Assembly: GCA_021234155.1 (NCBI GenBank)
Contig: JAJEKV010000064.1
Span: 4,032,001-4,096,000 of the forward strand
DNA: 64,000 nucleotides
Direction: 5' to 3'
Source of the DNA: Isoetes taiwanensis
Lineage: Eukaryota; Streptophyta; Lycopodiopsida; Isoetales; Isoetaceae
Below the pieces are notes generated by a model, which did not search any database, was not told the DNA's origin, and was given only the letters and a program-made list of their open reading frames with translations. Shown piece by piece: positions 35,273-48,200 of this stretch. The position numbers and the translations under genes are program-made. Within the stretch, counting starts at the first letter, position 1. Every line of letters starts with the position of its first letter.

Positions 35273-37749
35273 ATGGCGGACACGGTTCAGTATCATCTAG
35301 AGCGCATGCTCCCTGAGCTTGAGGATTTAGAAAAACAGGAGTTATTTTCTCAACCTGAAATCAAAGAGATTGTTCGCAGGAGGAGGGACTTCGAATACCT
35401 TCTAAAACGCAGATCGGCAATCAAAGATGATTATCTGCGTTATATTGAATATGAGAAGAACTTGGAGGCATTGCGTCAGTTGAGAAAGAAAGCAAAGGTT
35501 AAGGGGGGGCAGGTAACTGACAAACGTTTGCTGGCCCATTCTGACCATACAAGTCCCATGCGGATTATGCTTATCTATCAACGAGCTGTGACCAAATGGA
35601 AAGGTGATTTAGCCCTTTGGTTGCAGTATATGGAGTATTGCAAGGTGCAGGGCAGCCGACGAATGCGAAAGGTGAGGAACTATAATTCTTCAAACTTTGA
35701 TTGCTGATGCCTAACCTAGAAAACGAAAAAGTGGAAGGGCAAATTTGGCATTTTGGATACCAGCTGCTGACTATTTATTTTTCCTAAGGTTGTAGACCAC
35801 TTGGCATTGCAATCTAAAGTCAAATGTTCTGATAAACGTGATCTAATATTTGACTGCCTCATGTTGAACGTATCATAGGGGATCTGATGCCTGTCTTAAG
35901 TTTCCCATGCCCTTGATGATTTAGTTTAGCTATATTTGGTTATTAAGTTGATTTTCCCGTATATCTGGTTATGAGACATTGCTAAGATGTAATATGTGCG
36001 TGCAGGTTGTGGCAAGTGCACTGAAACTACATCCTGCTGTTCCAGGATTGTGGATGTATGCTGCAGCATGGGAGTTTGAGCGCAATCTTAATGTCTCTGC
36101 TGCTCGATCGCTTATGCTAAGAGGGCTTCGAATGTGTCCTGCCTCAGAGGAATTGTGGTTAGAGTATTTTAGGATGGAGCTTGCATACGTAAAGAAGCTA
36201 ATAGGGCGGAAATATATTTTAGGCTTAAAGTCATCTTCACAAGATGTGGATCAATCTTTGGGGAAAGACATGCCTGTGGAGCCAGAGATTGAATTGGGTA
36301 TTAAGCTTGCAAAAGTTGTCTTTAGGAATGCCATTGAAGCTATACCATCTAGTCCAGGCTTCCGAATACAGTTCTTAGAGGCATTAAATTCCCATGATAT
36401 TGCACAATCAGATGAGTTGCAAGAGGAAATTTGGATCTCTATGCTAAAGGATTTCCCTACTAATGAGGATTGCTGGGATTGGAAAGCAAGGAGTCAAATG
36501 CGAGAAATGAAGTTAACTGAAGATTATCAAAAGCGAGAGTTTACTAACAGATATGAACGGGCTGTTAAGGTATGGAGCCTGAACTATTTAACAATCTTCA
36601 TTGGTAAATGTGACTAAGTTTCACTTTTGTATGGCCATGCATAATTTTTACATTGTTTTTAGATCTATGAACAAGCACTATGTGCCATCCAGTCACCTAG
36701 GATGTATGAGCTTTATGCACAGTTTCTGGAAGACCATTTAGACTCAACTCTACGAGTGTCTGAAAAGCATATAAAGTCCATTGCAAATTCACTTCTTAAG
36801 GTTTATGAGCACGGAGAAACTGCATTCACAAGTAGCAATCTTGCAGAAAAACACATCCATTTGTTGATGAGATGGGGCCGCTTGGAAGAGGCAAGAAATT
36901 TGTGCAAAAGTTTCTGTAATGGCACATTCAGGAAAAATGCCAAAATATGGTGCCTGAGGATTTCTATTGAAATTAAGGCAAACGCTGTTGGAAATGATAA
37001 AAGTGGCGTAATTTGTCTTTTCGAGCAAGCGCTACAATTAGTTTCATTTGCAGAAGCAAAGGCTTTGTGGTACATGGTATGTTCTATAACTAGTTTGCAA
37101 TTTAACTAAATACACACACTGACAGATTATGTATATGGCAGGTAATGGAGTTCTTCTCTGGATCAGAAGGCTGTTTTGCGAAGTTTCAAAAACTTTTATC
37201 GATATACCTGAGAAGAGGATTTGGTGGAGCAATAGAAAGTGAACTTGCATGTTGCATAATCGACTGGGTCCTGCACAACAAGGGACTTGAAGAAGCTCGG
37301 CAGACATATGACAAGTAAGGTTTCAACATGAAAACTGGCTGCTTAAGGATTTTAAAGTATAATACCTTATATTTTCAGCTTCCTATTGTATCCTGGTGCT
37401 AGCCTTCAACTATTCAAGCATTGCATTACACTTGAAGCAAGATCAGCAGCTGCAGGTGACTTCAAGGCATTGCCAAAAGTCAGGAATATTTATGACTTGG
37501 CCATTAGGGTTTATGGGCGTACAGAGACACTACTTTGGCAAGAATACCTTGCATTCGAGTTGAAGGTATTATGCCTTTATCTTTACTCTTAAAGCACGTC
37601 TAACCTTTTTTTTTTCCACATTACGATAGTCTTGCTTTACATTTCAGAATGGAAACGCAGAAGCTTCTGGAGCTATTTATTGGCGTGCTAGAAAGACACT
37701 AGAGGATCCATCCTCATTTATTGAAAATTGCCAATTCTTACCATCATAA
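35273..37749 (+). CDS. UTP6: UTP6, U3 snoRNP-associated SSU processome protein
   Basis: UTP6 is a HAT-repeat protein of the SSU processome. It acts in the nucleolus, in the UTP-B subcomplex, on 18S pre-rRNA processing. Six exons: 35273-35671, 36006-36569, 36663-37076, 37142-37314, 37379-37565, 37648-37749. All introns are GT-AG and the phases agree. The product is 612 residues, close to the usual plant length of about 650. The N-terminal U3_assoc_6 domain is clear (MADTVQYHLERMLPELEDLE, then EIVRRRRDFEYLL). HAT-type repeats follow, with the family signature GLWMYAAAWEFERNLNVSAA, then LRMCPASEELWLEYFRMEL and later WQEYLAFELK. The ATG is the first in frame after the telo-box leader. The C-terminus ends at TAA 37,747-37,749. 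No disabling changes were seen, so it is probably functional. Confidence 0.92.
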
Positions 37750-40255
37750 ATTGTAATGAGCTTATTGAAAGGGGATAAGGGTGAGCTAATGTAACAAGAC
37801 TTATCTATCCTTGACGATTCAGACCCAGAGATGAAAGGTTTCTTCTATATGTGCATCCTCAAACTTGGAACCATTAGCTTGCACATCAAGATCGCATCAT
37901 GCTGGAATTCGAGGAGTCATCTGCATCAACGCCCTTGTGATGTAGCAAGTGGAAATTCTGCACAAATTATGCTCAAGGTGTGGACCATTGAAAAGGTTTG
38001 CACAGCGAGTTATTTGAAGAAGTGTGACAGTGTAGAATTTTATTGGATGTCCTGAAAGTTGGCTATAAAATGTATTATTTGATAATAACAGTCACGAAAA
38101 TGATGATGCAGATTGCTTCGTGACATGTAGCTTTATTAGACTGCAAAGTCTGATGCTTATAGATGAAAGTGTGCTCCGTCATTGAGGGCGAACTTTCCTC
38201 GGAAGAATATGTAGCAAAGTTTTATTGTTGGAACAAATCCGGAACAAGAGTTCCAAGGAGTGTAGATAATTCAAAAAGAAAAGGGGTTTTTTGCTAGTAA
38301 TCATAAATATAGGAGGATACCATGTGATGAAAAACATCACAAAGATGCAGAATAGTGGCTATTTTTTTTCGGCTCAAGATGAAATTCCGGGCATGGTGCA
38401 AAAAAACATCCCACGCGATCTTCTTCGACTAGGACAAATTTCTCCATTGTTCCCCGCCCTCTGCTAGCAATTTCAAGCAACCCTTCGCATCCTTGACTCT
38501 GAGAGGATTGATCTGCCCCGAAGTGCAACAAACTATGTTTCTATGATCAGTTGTTTCGTCATTGTGAAATTCAGCAAAAAAAGCCATAATCATTTGGTAG
38601 TTTGCAAGAGTTCATTAAATCGAATGCCCCACTTGAGATTCCATTTTTATATTACAGAAACTGGAATGAGGAGGACGAGAAGAAAAATGTGAACTTGCAG
38701 AAGAGAAGTACCTCTGTTCGGGACTACGCGAGTGGTATGAACATTGTTTTTACTTTCTTTTACGACTCATCTACACATGCTAAGTTGCAGCACCGCAGAT
38801 GCCTTGAAACTTCAAATTCCCCTTGAAACTTCAAATTTCCTGTGGCCTATCTGATGAAAATAAGCAAAGTGTCAATGCATATTGAGTTATTCACGAGTTC
38901 GCAGATGCTACCATATATTAAAGAGCCATGCGCTGCAAGGTAACTAAGGGGATAATGCAGTGTCTGACAATTGGTCTTTTGCAATGCTTCTATTCGCGCT
39001 GAGTATACAGATCTTGAGATGCTAACTCAGCTCTCAAAAAATGCTCCTTGCAAAGAGGAAGCACATTGTGTAGTTTGCCCATTTGCAGATGCTAATGAAA
39101 CGATGTGTGCTGCAATTTGAGCATTTCTGAAATGCAGCACATAATAATTTCCACAGATCCCTTATGCTTCCTATTTATGTGCTGCAACAACACCACAAGT
39201 ATTATCCTAAAGAGAAAAGGCAGAAAATAAATGTTTTGAATTTGTTAGACCTGGGATTGAAAATCTAGAACATTTAAAGACAAAGGCGCAACAGATTTTC
39301 AGCTGGATAGTTGTCTGATTGCTAAAGGTTTTCTTAAAAAAAGGATATTATTCAAGCCAATCAGAAACTCAATCGAAAGCATTCTATTAATTTATTTATG
39401 AGCAATATATAAGGAATACATAATATAAACAATAATTAAAAAAAAGTATAAACCTGGTCAAAAGACCTGCATTCTTTCGCTTCCAAAATTGCAAAAATAG
39501 AACTGACCATACAACAGCAAGCACTCAGAAAACAAGGGGCATTAACAACTCCCACATTTAATATATAAATGCTCAGTGAAGAACAACCTGGTATGAGGTA
39601 ACCATAAAAATGCATACCGTGCTACTTACCCTAGTTCTTTAATGTATATAAATACACCCAAGATGGCCGGTATGTAAAGCCATTCTATGAACATTTCCAA
39701 AAATGTGAAGTGAACGGTCCAAGATCAGCATTTTTCCAGAGCCAAACAAAGAAGAACAGAAACAGCTGATGGTTTACAATATTAACTGTGAAGCTCGAAA
39801 ACTATGACTGAACAATGCTTTGTTTTTTTTTTATTTACCATGGAAGTAACAAGAAACAAGGTCGCTGTCTTTCTGTTCTTTTATAAATGAGAAATGATAG
39901 ATCAGCGAATGTTGCATATAGATCTTCTTCTTATTGAACTCATATGGGAAGAATATGACATGGTTTGTTGTCATTATAATCACCATAATTAACTTAGTAC
40001 TCTAAAAACCTTTCCATTCATATCGATTTCAACAAAACCAACTTCTAGCAGAATCTTTGGATCATCAGTATTGAGTCAATATGATTTTTCTTCATGCCCC
40101 CTTTGCAAGGCTTTAGCAGACTCTTCTATTTTAAGAGTAAATGCATAGGATAACCAGGAGACAAACTACAGTCCCCGCAGGTAACGTCCATAGGTCATGA
40201 GACATTTCTAACAGATATTTATTGACTTGACAACATGTGCACCAGACGTAATTAC
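37750..40255. other. gene-poor stretch
   Basis: No gene can be supported. A putative plus-strand exon at 38,658-38,734 (acceptor ATTACAG, donor GTATGA) reads NWNEEDEKKNVNLQKRSTS but has no partner. The minus strand here was checked for the transmembrane exons expected downstream of the anoctamin-like exons, and none was visible. Confidence 0.5.
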
Positions 40256-41149
40256 CCTCCCACCAAAGTATATATAGATGGCATCAATGGGTTGAGAAGC
40301 AAGACCACCCCAATTCAGTGCCCATTCATCTAGAAGTCTCTTGCGCATCATCTCATCTGAAAATGACCAGTGTTAGCTATGCTATCTTTTTTCCTGCTTA
40401 AATATGTTGTTTCACTTATTTATTATGTCCTCACCTTTAATTTTCTCTAAACATATGACATCTGCCCTCTAAATACATTCATAAGCTCCTTGTTTCTTGA
40501 TATTTACCAATGAAAGGCATAAGAAATAATGATTACCATGAAGTGGGAAGATATCTTTTACAACTCCAGCAGACCTTAAGACCGACAAGACACGATCCCC
40601 TGGCTTAATATCAATTTCATGTTCTACTCCTGCCTTTAATTTCCTCGGAGAATCAGAAGGATGTACCTGAAAATTATAACACAGATGTTGTCAAGTGCAA
40701 TTTCATCCATACACTAATCATAAACCAGGATACCTGTCTGCACTTTCAAGAAAATGGAAACATTAATTCTATTCTATTCATTCGCCAAGTTGTAGCTACC
40801 CAAATAACTAGAAACTCACCACAGGATGAAGCAAAAAGTCAAGACAGTGATAACGCTCAGTCCAGTTAAACAGTGAATTATCATATATTATGGCTGTCTT
40901 ATAAAAGCATCACAATGTTCCCAGTCAAACACTACATCTAATCCTGTCATCACATAGCTACAGTTTAGTAGGCTTCTAGATTTCGATGCACATTTCAATG
41001 CATATCAAAGACTCCAAAGTTGCATGTCAAATCATAGTTCATGGATAATGTAATCCGAACATATGCATCTTCCACGGACCTAGATAAGTGGCCTTCTTAA
41101 TCCGAAGTTTTTCAGTTGAATGCCTAATCAACTGGAGTGGAGCTGCAAC
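40256..41149 (-). pseudogene. anoctamin-like (TMEM16) gene fragment, frame broken
   Basis: Four minus-strand exons: 41080-41149, 40820-40943, 40537-40666, 40256-40356. All have AG/GT borders and compatible phases. They read VAAPLQLIRHSTEKLRIKKA, then VVFDWEHCDAFIRQP, LFNWTERYHC, a lysine/aspartate-rich stretch, VVKDIFPLHDEMMRKRLLDE and WALNWGGLASQPIDAIYIYF. This order matches the cytosolic N-terminal half of the plant anoctamin-like protein (Arabidopsis At1g73020 type: AAPLEILG, KK-TYIGMD, RQPDGSLFSW, FPLHDE, QPIDEIYSYFG). Eight extra bases, at 40,883-40,890, fall between RQP and DNSLF and bring in a stop. No start exon and no membrane exons were found, so this is a truncated pseudogene or a badly rearranged gene. 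Anoctamins are Ca-regulated channels or scramblases; the membrane pore half is missing here. Confidence 0.68.
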
Positions 41150-42071
41150 CTAATAATCACAAACATGTTTATCAATATAAAGCACAAATTTCAAAGCATA
41201 ACTGATTGAAAGGCTCATTTTCAAGAATTCATAAGGGCAACGAAATAAATCAACACAGTGGATGGAAGTCAGAGGAGGATTTATCCCCCGCCATAGCCCT
41301 ATCCCTGTAACGATGGCTAACGTTAGTAACAGAGATGTGTAACAAACAAATTAGCTATAATCAAATCGGCCATGACCAAAGCTACAAAACCCATCAGCAT
41401 CGACCATACTAGCATCCGGTTACAGGGTAAAACGAGCCTCGCACACTAACGAGGATGACTGCAGTTTAAGGGGGCTAGCAGGTTTGGAACAGTTTTTGAA
41501 ATATCCCATGCATATACCAGCATATTCTTGAAATATGCCGAAAACCCACTAAGCCAAGGTTTGCCCCCTAGGGGCAACCCAAAAATCAAATCAGTCTTCA
41601 AGGGGCATATATGAATTTGATCCAGAATCCCTGCAGGCCTCCAGATTAGATTTTGCTTAAACCGGCAAAATGCCGTGCTTTGTTGCTACTTACCGGATTT
41701 TTCAGAAAATATCCTCTAATTTGCCGGATTTAACAAGCATTTTACAAAATTTTGACCGGAAAATTTCCGGCATCTATTAAAGAAACCTGATTTTAACAAC
41801 TTCAACCGGAAATTCTGGGGAGGAACCCCCCCAATCTGGAGCCCTGTTGATGAGATGAAACTCATCCGCATATGCATCTACTTCAATGTGGGCGGCATCG
41901 TCAACGTCGTATCAACCACATCCTCATCACGTTCATCTTGCTCTTCTACGTCATCCTCCCAATCCGAAAAGTGAGCCCAATAAAACTAGTTCGCGAGAAG
42001 GATCGATGGGCACAATAGTCCGACATCTCTGGCCAAAATGCAAGTTTTGATTGAGTTTGCCAAGCTCCTCA
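41150..42071. other. spacer between anoctamin-like fragment and PPR gene
   Basis: No gene is supported. An ATG at about 41,301 on the minus strand (MAGDKSSSDFHPL) could be a lost anoctamin start but stops after 14 codons. GGGGCAACCCAAAAA at 41,571 also occurs at 57,213, a short dispersed repeat. Confidence 0.45.
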
Positions 42072-45000
42072 ATGGATGTGCAGAGAGCAATCTGCTGCCT
42101 TGCTGGAATGCCCTTGGAAGATTACACACCAAGCTCTCCATCAACCAAAAATTTCAGGTATACTTTTGTTTGTGAGCTTCTAAGTACTCCGGTGTTTCTG
42201 ATTACGGTTATGTGCAGGCATTTCCAAAATCTGAACAAACGGCCGTGGTTATATGCCACAATTAAGTATGCAGAGGCTAGGTTGCAGCGGCAGGTCATTC
42301 CTTTAAGCAGAAAACTTGCTTACAAGTTGTTGCTTGAATGTACACATATACAAGAGTTGGAACTTGTCTGGTGGCTTAATTCGTTAGTTGCACAAAGTGG
42401 GCTTGAATCTGTTGCTGGCGTGGTTGACCATGTCATTCGCCTATTTGCCCTTTGTCAAATGCTAGTAGAAGCACTGAAGTCCTTTAGCAAGGTCTCTGAA
42501 CCGAGTGACTACACATGGAGTGCAGTGTTTTCAGCATATGTAAAACCGAGTTTAGGTGAGTTAGTCTTTGCCTTATATGATAGAATTCAACCTCAGGGTT
42601 TAGAACCCGGAAGACTCACATTTCAAAGCATTCTACAAACATGTATAACCGCTGTTGCCATTGAACAGGGCAGGCGCATCCACGAGCAGATCATTGGGAA
42701 TGGGCTTCAATCAGATGTGGTTGTGAGCAGCAACCTTATAACGTTATATGCCAAATGTGGGAGCTTGTATGAGGCACAGAAGGTTTTTGACAGATCGCTG
42801 AACAAAAATATGGTTTCATGGTGTGCATTGCTTTCAGCTTATGTCCAACACGGTAAAGCCCACTTGGTCTTAGGATGTTTTGATATGATGATGCAGGATG
42901 GCATGCAGCTTACCAAAGTCATCTTTTTGATCATTCTCAAAGCATGCAAAATTACAGGAAGAATAGAGCATGGAAGGTGCACACATGAGAAAATTATTAC
43001 AAGCAGTCTCCAATACGACGTTATGGTAGGTACAACCCTGGTAGATATGTATATCAAGTGTGGAAGTTTAGATGAAGCATGTTATGCCTTTGGCATGCTT
43101 TCAGATCAAAGTATAGTGTCATGGAACGCAATGATTGCAGGATATGCTCAGCATGGAGAAGGTTGGCTTGCACTAGATTGCTTGGAAAACCTGCGTCACA
43201 GCATGCTGAAGCCAGATAGGTACACATTTTCAAGCATATTGAAAGCATGTGGCAGTGTGGGTGCCATACAGCAAGGAAGACGAATTCATGTACAGATTGT
43301 TGAGAACAACCTTCACTATGATGTTGTTATTGGAACCACACTCATAGACATGTATGTCAAATGTGGGAGTTTGGACGAGGCAAACAATTTCTTCATTAGA
43401 TTATTAAATCGAAATGTTTTTACCTGGAATGCAATGGTCACAGGATATTGCTTGCATAATGAATGCATGCTCGCATTGAGTTGCTATAATAACATGCAGG
43501 ATGAAGGAATAAAGCCAGACGAATTCACATTTTCAGGCGTCTTGAAGGCATGTGGCTGTGTAGGTGCGATACAACACGGAAGATTTATTCATGCACAGAT
43601 AATTGCGAGAGAATTTCAACATGCCACTGTGGTGAGAAGCGCCCTTGTAGATATGTATGTCAAATGCGAAGGCTTGGAGGAGGCGTATGAGGTATTTGAG
43701 GTATTTCGGGGTCAAGATATTGTCGCATACAATGCAATGATTACGGGGTATGCACAGGATAACAGCCTTCTTGCTCTGAATTTGTTTGACAGCATGCATC
43801 ATGAAGGGATAAATCCAGATGAGTTCACTTTCTCAAGCATTTTAAAAGCCTGCAGCAGCATAAAGGCATTAGAACAGGGCAGGTGCATTCATGAACTGAT
43901 CATTGATAAGGGGTTTGAATCTAACATCACGATTGGTAGTACCCTTGTTGACATGTATAGTAACTGCGGAAGTTTAAAGGAGGCATGCCAAGTCTTTGAG
44001 AGCTTGCCTAAACGAAATGTAGTGGTATGGAATGTTATGATCTCAGGATATGCTCAGCATGATTCTGGTCACCTTGCGCTTGAATGTTATGAACAGATGC
44101 ATCACGAGCAATTCGCTCCAGACAGATTGACGTATTCAAGCATTGTAAAAGCTTGTGCCAGCATAGGTGCCATAAATCTAGGTAGGCAAATCCATGAATC
44201 AATTGTTGAAAGTGGTTTTCAGTATGATGTTGCTGTGGGGAATATGCTTGTTGATATGTATGCCCAATGTGGGAGCTTAGATGAAGCACATTACTTATTC
44301 AATAAGCTACCAAATCCAACGACAATGGCATGGAATGCATTGATTATAGGGTACAACCAGGTTGGAAGAGGAGACCTTGCCATGGAATGCTTTGAAAACA
44401 TGAAGCATGATGGTGCAGCTCCTTCCAAACTCACATATGTTAACATCTTGAGAACATGTGGAAATAGCGAAACCATAGAGATGGGAAGGCAGATTCATGA
44501 GCACGTTATTGACTACGGGTTCCAAGACATCATTGGAAGTACCCTTATAGATATGTATTGTAACTATGGGAACTTGGAGGAGGCATGTAACGTCTTCTGT
44601 TCTCTACTAAATCAGGATATTATGTCATGGAGTGCAATGATTGTGGGACATGCTCAGCTTGGTAAAGCTAGGCTGGCAATTAATCTCTTTGAAGATATGC
44701 TGTGTACTGGGATTAGACCAGATGGCATATCCTTCGGTTCCGTCCTTACTGCATGCAGTCATGGCGGCTTTGTGGATGAAGCCCTTTGGTATTATCATCT
44801 GAAAGATAGCCATTGCATCCAACCAAATACATTTCACATTATGTGCATGGTTGATGTTTTAGGGACTGCGGGATGCTTTTCAGAAGCTTCAACTTATCTT
44901 AAAATGTCTAAACAATTTGATACTTGTATATGGATGGCTTTGCTCAATAGTTGCAATATACACAGGAATTTCAAGCTAGGAAGCTTCTGTTTTGATCAAA

Positions 45001-45113
45001 TTATTGCTTTAAATCCTCTTTGTGCTCCAGCATATGCCCTTATGTCAAACATGTGTGCTAGTGCCCATGTAATTGGAGAAAGCACACAGAATTATGGACA
45101 AGCAAATAGATGA
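42072..45113 (+). CDS. PLS-class pentatricopeptide repeat protein, no DYW domain
   Basis: A single uninterrupted frame of 1,013 residues. The ATG at 42,072 is the first in frame after a TGA at 42,048-42,050. From about residue 110 to 900 it is built of roughly eight PLS triplets of about 101 residues. Each carries (V/I)SWNAMI-GYAQHG, PDE(F/Y)TFSSILKAC, GR-IHEQII and (L/I)VDMY-KCGSLDEA. One triplet is shortened (around GQDIVAYNAMITGYAQDN). The C-terminus has ACSHGGFVDEAL and an E-like segment ending YALMSNMCASAHV. It stops before any E+ or DYW deaminase domain. PLS proteins bind organellar RNA one base per repeat and specify C-to-U editing sites. Without DYW, a partner deaminase would be needed, or it acts in splicing or stability. 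Organelle targeting is expected but the N-terminus gives no clear transit peptide. Repeats resemble one another closely, suggesting internal duplication. Confidence 0.9.
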   Translation: MDVQRAICCLAGMPLEDYTPSSPSTKNFRYTFVCELLSTPVFLITVMCRHFQNLNKRPWLYATIKYAEARLQRQVIPLSRKLAYKLLLECTHIQELELVWWLNSLVAQSGLESVAGVVDHVIRLFALCQMLVEALKSFSKVSEPSDYTWSAVFSAYVKPSLGELVFALYDRIQPQGLEPGRLTFQSILQTCITAVAIEQGRRIHEQIIGNGLQSDVVVSSNLITLYAKCGSLYEAQKVFDRSLNKNMVSWCALLSAYVQHGKAHLVLGCFDMMMQDGMQLTKVIFLIILKACKITGRIEHGRCTHEKIITSSLQYDVMVGTTLVDMYIKCGSLDEACYAFGMLSDQSIVSWNAMIAGYAQHGEGWLALDCLENLRHSMLKPDRYTFSSILKACGSVGAIQQGRRIHVQIVENNLHYDVVIGTTLIDMYVKCGSLDEANNFFIRLLNRNVFTWNAMVTGYCLHNECMLALSCYNNMQDEGIKPDEFTFSGVLKACGCVGAIQHGRFIHAQIIAREFQHATVVRSALVDMYVKCEGLEEAYEVFEVFRGQDIVAYNAMITGYAQDNSLLALNLFDSMHHEGINPDEFTFSSILKACSSIKALEQGRCIHELIIDKGFESNITIGSTLVDMYSNCGSLKEACQVFESLPKRNVVVWNVMISGYAQHDSGHLALECYEQMHHEQFAPDRLTYSSIVKACASIGAINLGRQIHESIVESGFQYDVAVGNMLVDMYAQCGSLDEAHYLFNKLPNPTTMAWNALIIGYNQVGRGDLAMECFENMKHDGAAPSKLTYVNILRTCGNSETIEMGRQIHEHVIDYGFQDIIGSTLIDMYCNYGNLEEACNVFCSLLNQDIMSWSAMIVGHAQLGKARLAINLFEDMLCTGIRPDGISFGSVLTACSHGGFVDEALWYYHLKDSHCIQPNTFHIMCMVDVLGTAGCFSEASTYLKMSKQFDTCIWMALLNSCNIHRNFKLGSFCFDQIIALNPLCAPAYALMSNMCASAHVIGESTQNYGQANR

Positions 45114-45265
45114 GCCCCAACAACCAAATGCCACTTGCCTACCATGGTACAATAGGAAGTAAAATTGCTTAAGAGAAGGACCTTATCACTAAGTTGAACA
45201 CACCATTCAAAAAGGAGATGAACATGCGTGGAAGCTAAGAAGATATGGGCACTTTTTGTTTCATA

Positions 45266-48200
45266 AATAGAATAGAATAGAATAGTTTTTTTATCGTCCA
45301 CTGAGACCAATCGGCCTATGGGACCCGGAGAAGAGGCAGAAAAACTTATTCTTGTCAGGGTAAAAAACCCAGCCCGAAGGGTTTTCGAGGGAAAAACCGT
45401 GGCAGTAATAAGAATGCTGTCAAACTGTACAAGTATACATCATCATGAAATAAATGTGTATGTACATGTCAAGTCGTGCCGAGGACATAGCCGATCTCGC
45501 ATGTCCATGACCTCTTGAAGGTATGATCCTAGCATCCGTGACGGATCCGCGTGCTCAATGTCACATGTAGCTGGCGGCGGCCCGACCACTTCGGCAGATA
45601 GCGTCCGGATTTGATCATATCTTTGGGCAACTTTGAAGGGTATGAGATTCATCCTCAATGACTCCCATTTGGCGGCATTGGATGAGCTTTGTCCGGCGTG
45701 GCTCACCAATCCATCTGCTGTCTCAATTCGAAGATGATGTGCCCCCGTGCGAATGGAGGCAATGAGTGCGTCTTTTCATGGGCAAGTGGGTGCCGCGGGT
45801 AGCATTGTGGGCCTCGTTCAATGTGGGATTTATGTGGTATTTGGTAGTGTCTTTGTCTTGACTGTTCAAGGGGCCTGGCATCCTAAAGCTTCGATGATGA
45901 AAAAAGCGTCAAGATATTACCTCAAGCTATGGCGATCGCCTCTGTTTGCACATGTATGCACCTGTGCTCTCGCACATTCCATCTAGCCATCCATTGAACT
46001 CTCTTTTCCCTCCAAAGGGCCTTGAGGCGTTGTGGCCCCATTGCCATGATATAAGCTAGTTTTGGGAGGCGAGCATCGTCCATGTTGACCACCTTCCGAA
46101 AATAGACAATGTGGCGATCAAGGGCCGCCCTCCGAAGAGGCAAGAATCTCGTTTCTAAAGTAGAATTTGATATGGGATTTGTGGACTTCACCCTAGTGCT
46201 TTCGTACCAAGAAGGCTTTTCTGACTGCTCCAAGTCATTCCAAGTAGCGAGGGATACTTTTGGGCCCCATACTTCAACCCCCGTGTATAAAAGGGCCGAG
46301 GCTCCACTAAGACTTTGAGCAAGGTGGATGATGGGTCCAATCATATATAACTCTCGCTCTATGACTATTGTTTTGCATTGCATATAGTGCTTTCCGGCCA
46401 GCAAGTAACTTCGTAGCCAGTATGGATGTGTCCCGGTGCATAGTAGGCGGAAACTCCACTCCCAAATACTTGTATGTGGATGCTACTTCCACATTACGCC
46501 CTCGATAGCGGAAGGAGGGGATCCCTACCGTCGTGAAGATGATATGAAAACCACCTTAGTCTTGGCCAAGTTGGCGCATATCGATTAAACTTGACAAAAT
46601 GTGTCGAGGGCATCGAGATGTCGTTGCATGTCTGGCGGTGTGTAAGCTAGGAGGTCCACATCATCGGCATATATTAGCGCTTGATGATGCGGTAGAGAAG
46701 GTGAGCCCCGTAAGCCCCATTATCGACAAGCCGGCTCTCCAATTGATCAATGTAAAGCCCAAACAATGTTGGTGAGAGAGGGCATCCCTGGCGAACCCCG
46801 ATACTACTATCAAATGGTTGGCTTGTCGGCTGCAACCGACCCGAGCATCTTTCATAAAGCGGCCTGTACCTTTGCATTACGCAAATCACAGGAACCCCCA
46901 AACTGTGCGCAATCTTGCCCATAGTTTTTCCGAGGCTTTGCAAAATCCACGGCAACAATATAGATCGACGGTGGTTCTGCTGTCTTCAACCGAGCTTCGC
47001 AATGTGAAGATGTGGTCAATGGTTGAGTGTCGGTGCGAATCCCGCTGGGTGAGGGGCCGTATCTCTGCCTGCCTCTGCCCGGCGGAGTCCGCTTTGCTTT
47101 CGAGAATCGGCAAGCAATTTTGCAAACACCGGCCCGACCATGATTGTTCGGTAATTGGTACGGGCATTGCGGGTCACGCCTTATAGATGGGAACAACTCG
47201 CTATTGGTCCCTTTGCATCGGAAGCCTTCTGTAATGCCTTGTTGAACAAAGCGATTAAAGATGGTATTATGGGCGGCCCCGCCCACTTAAGCAATTACGC
47301 ACGCATGCCATCCGGTCAGGGGCTTTCCCATTGGCAAGGCGCCGTAAGCCTTGTTCCGCGCCCGAATCGTGATTTCCAAAGACGGGCCTTCTTGCGGGGG
47401 TAATCTTTGCATGTGCACCCCGAGGGTCGATAGTTGTTGCAAGTATTGCCTCCACGCTTTCGGGAGTGATGTTCCCCGTGGGAACATGCGGCTTTCTAAG
47501 AACCCTTAGCCCGGAAGGTCACGGGGGTGACGTTCGGGGAGATAAAACATTTCCCTTTGATGTGCCGCAATGTACTTGGCTTTCTTAGCTTTAAGGAAGG
47601 CAATGTCTTGTCCGGACCGCATGTGGGCGTAAAGCGTGGTCTCGTGACTTGGCGGAGCCGGCGTTTGTGTTCCTTGCACTCGCATCAAACCATTGATTAC
47701 GTGGGAAGGTTGTGTTCACGGAGGTCCGTCGCGGCGACTTATCCCAAAGCATCTCTCTGCCGATCCTAAGCACATCGGTCGGTAGGAACGTACATTTGCT
47801 CTAGTGTAGGATATTGCAAAATTTTCGCGGGTCATCTATAAGCATCCGGGCATAAGCCCCCGCATGTTCATAATCAATCGCGCTGAGGCATGTGAGGAGT
47901 CAGGCACGGGGAGGTTCGCACAACCCGCCAAGCCAACTTCAAGTAAAGTGGTAAGTGGTGCGAGTCGATCTCTTCATCCCTATTAGTTGTTCCCACGGAA
48001 GTGCTTGGCGACATGCATATCTGCTTTCGGGCACCAACACATAGTCCACCACACTAGATCCTCCCCACGGTTTTTTCTGTCTACAAGTGCTCTTCGTGGT
48101 GGGCGACCGCATGACCCATCCATTTAAGATTACAGTCAAAGATACCACGAGAGCAAAAGCAATTGTCTACCATAGCGTGTGACTCGATTGTCATCGATGT

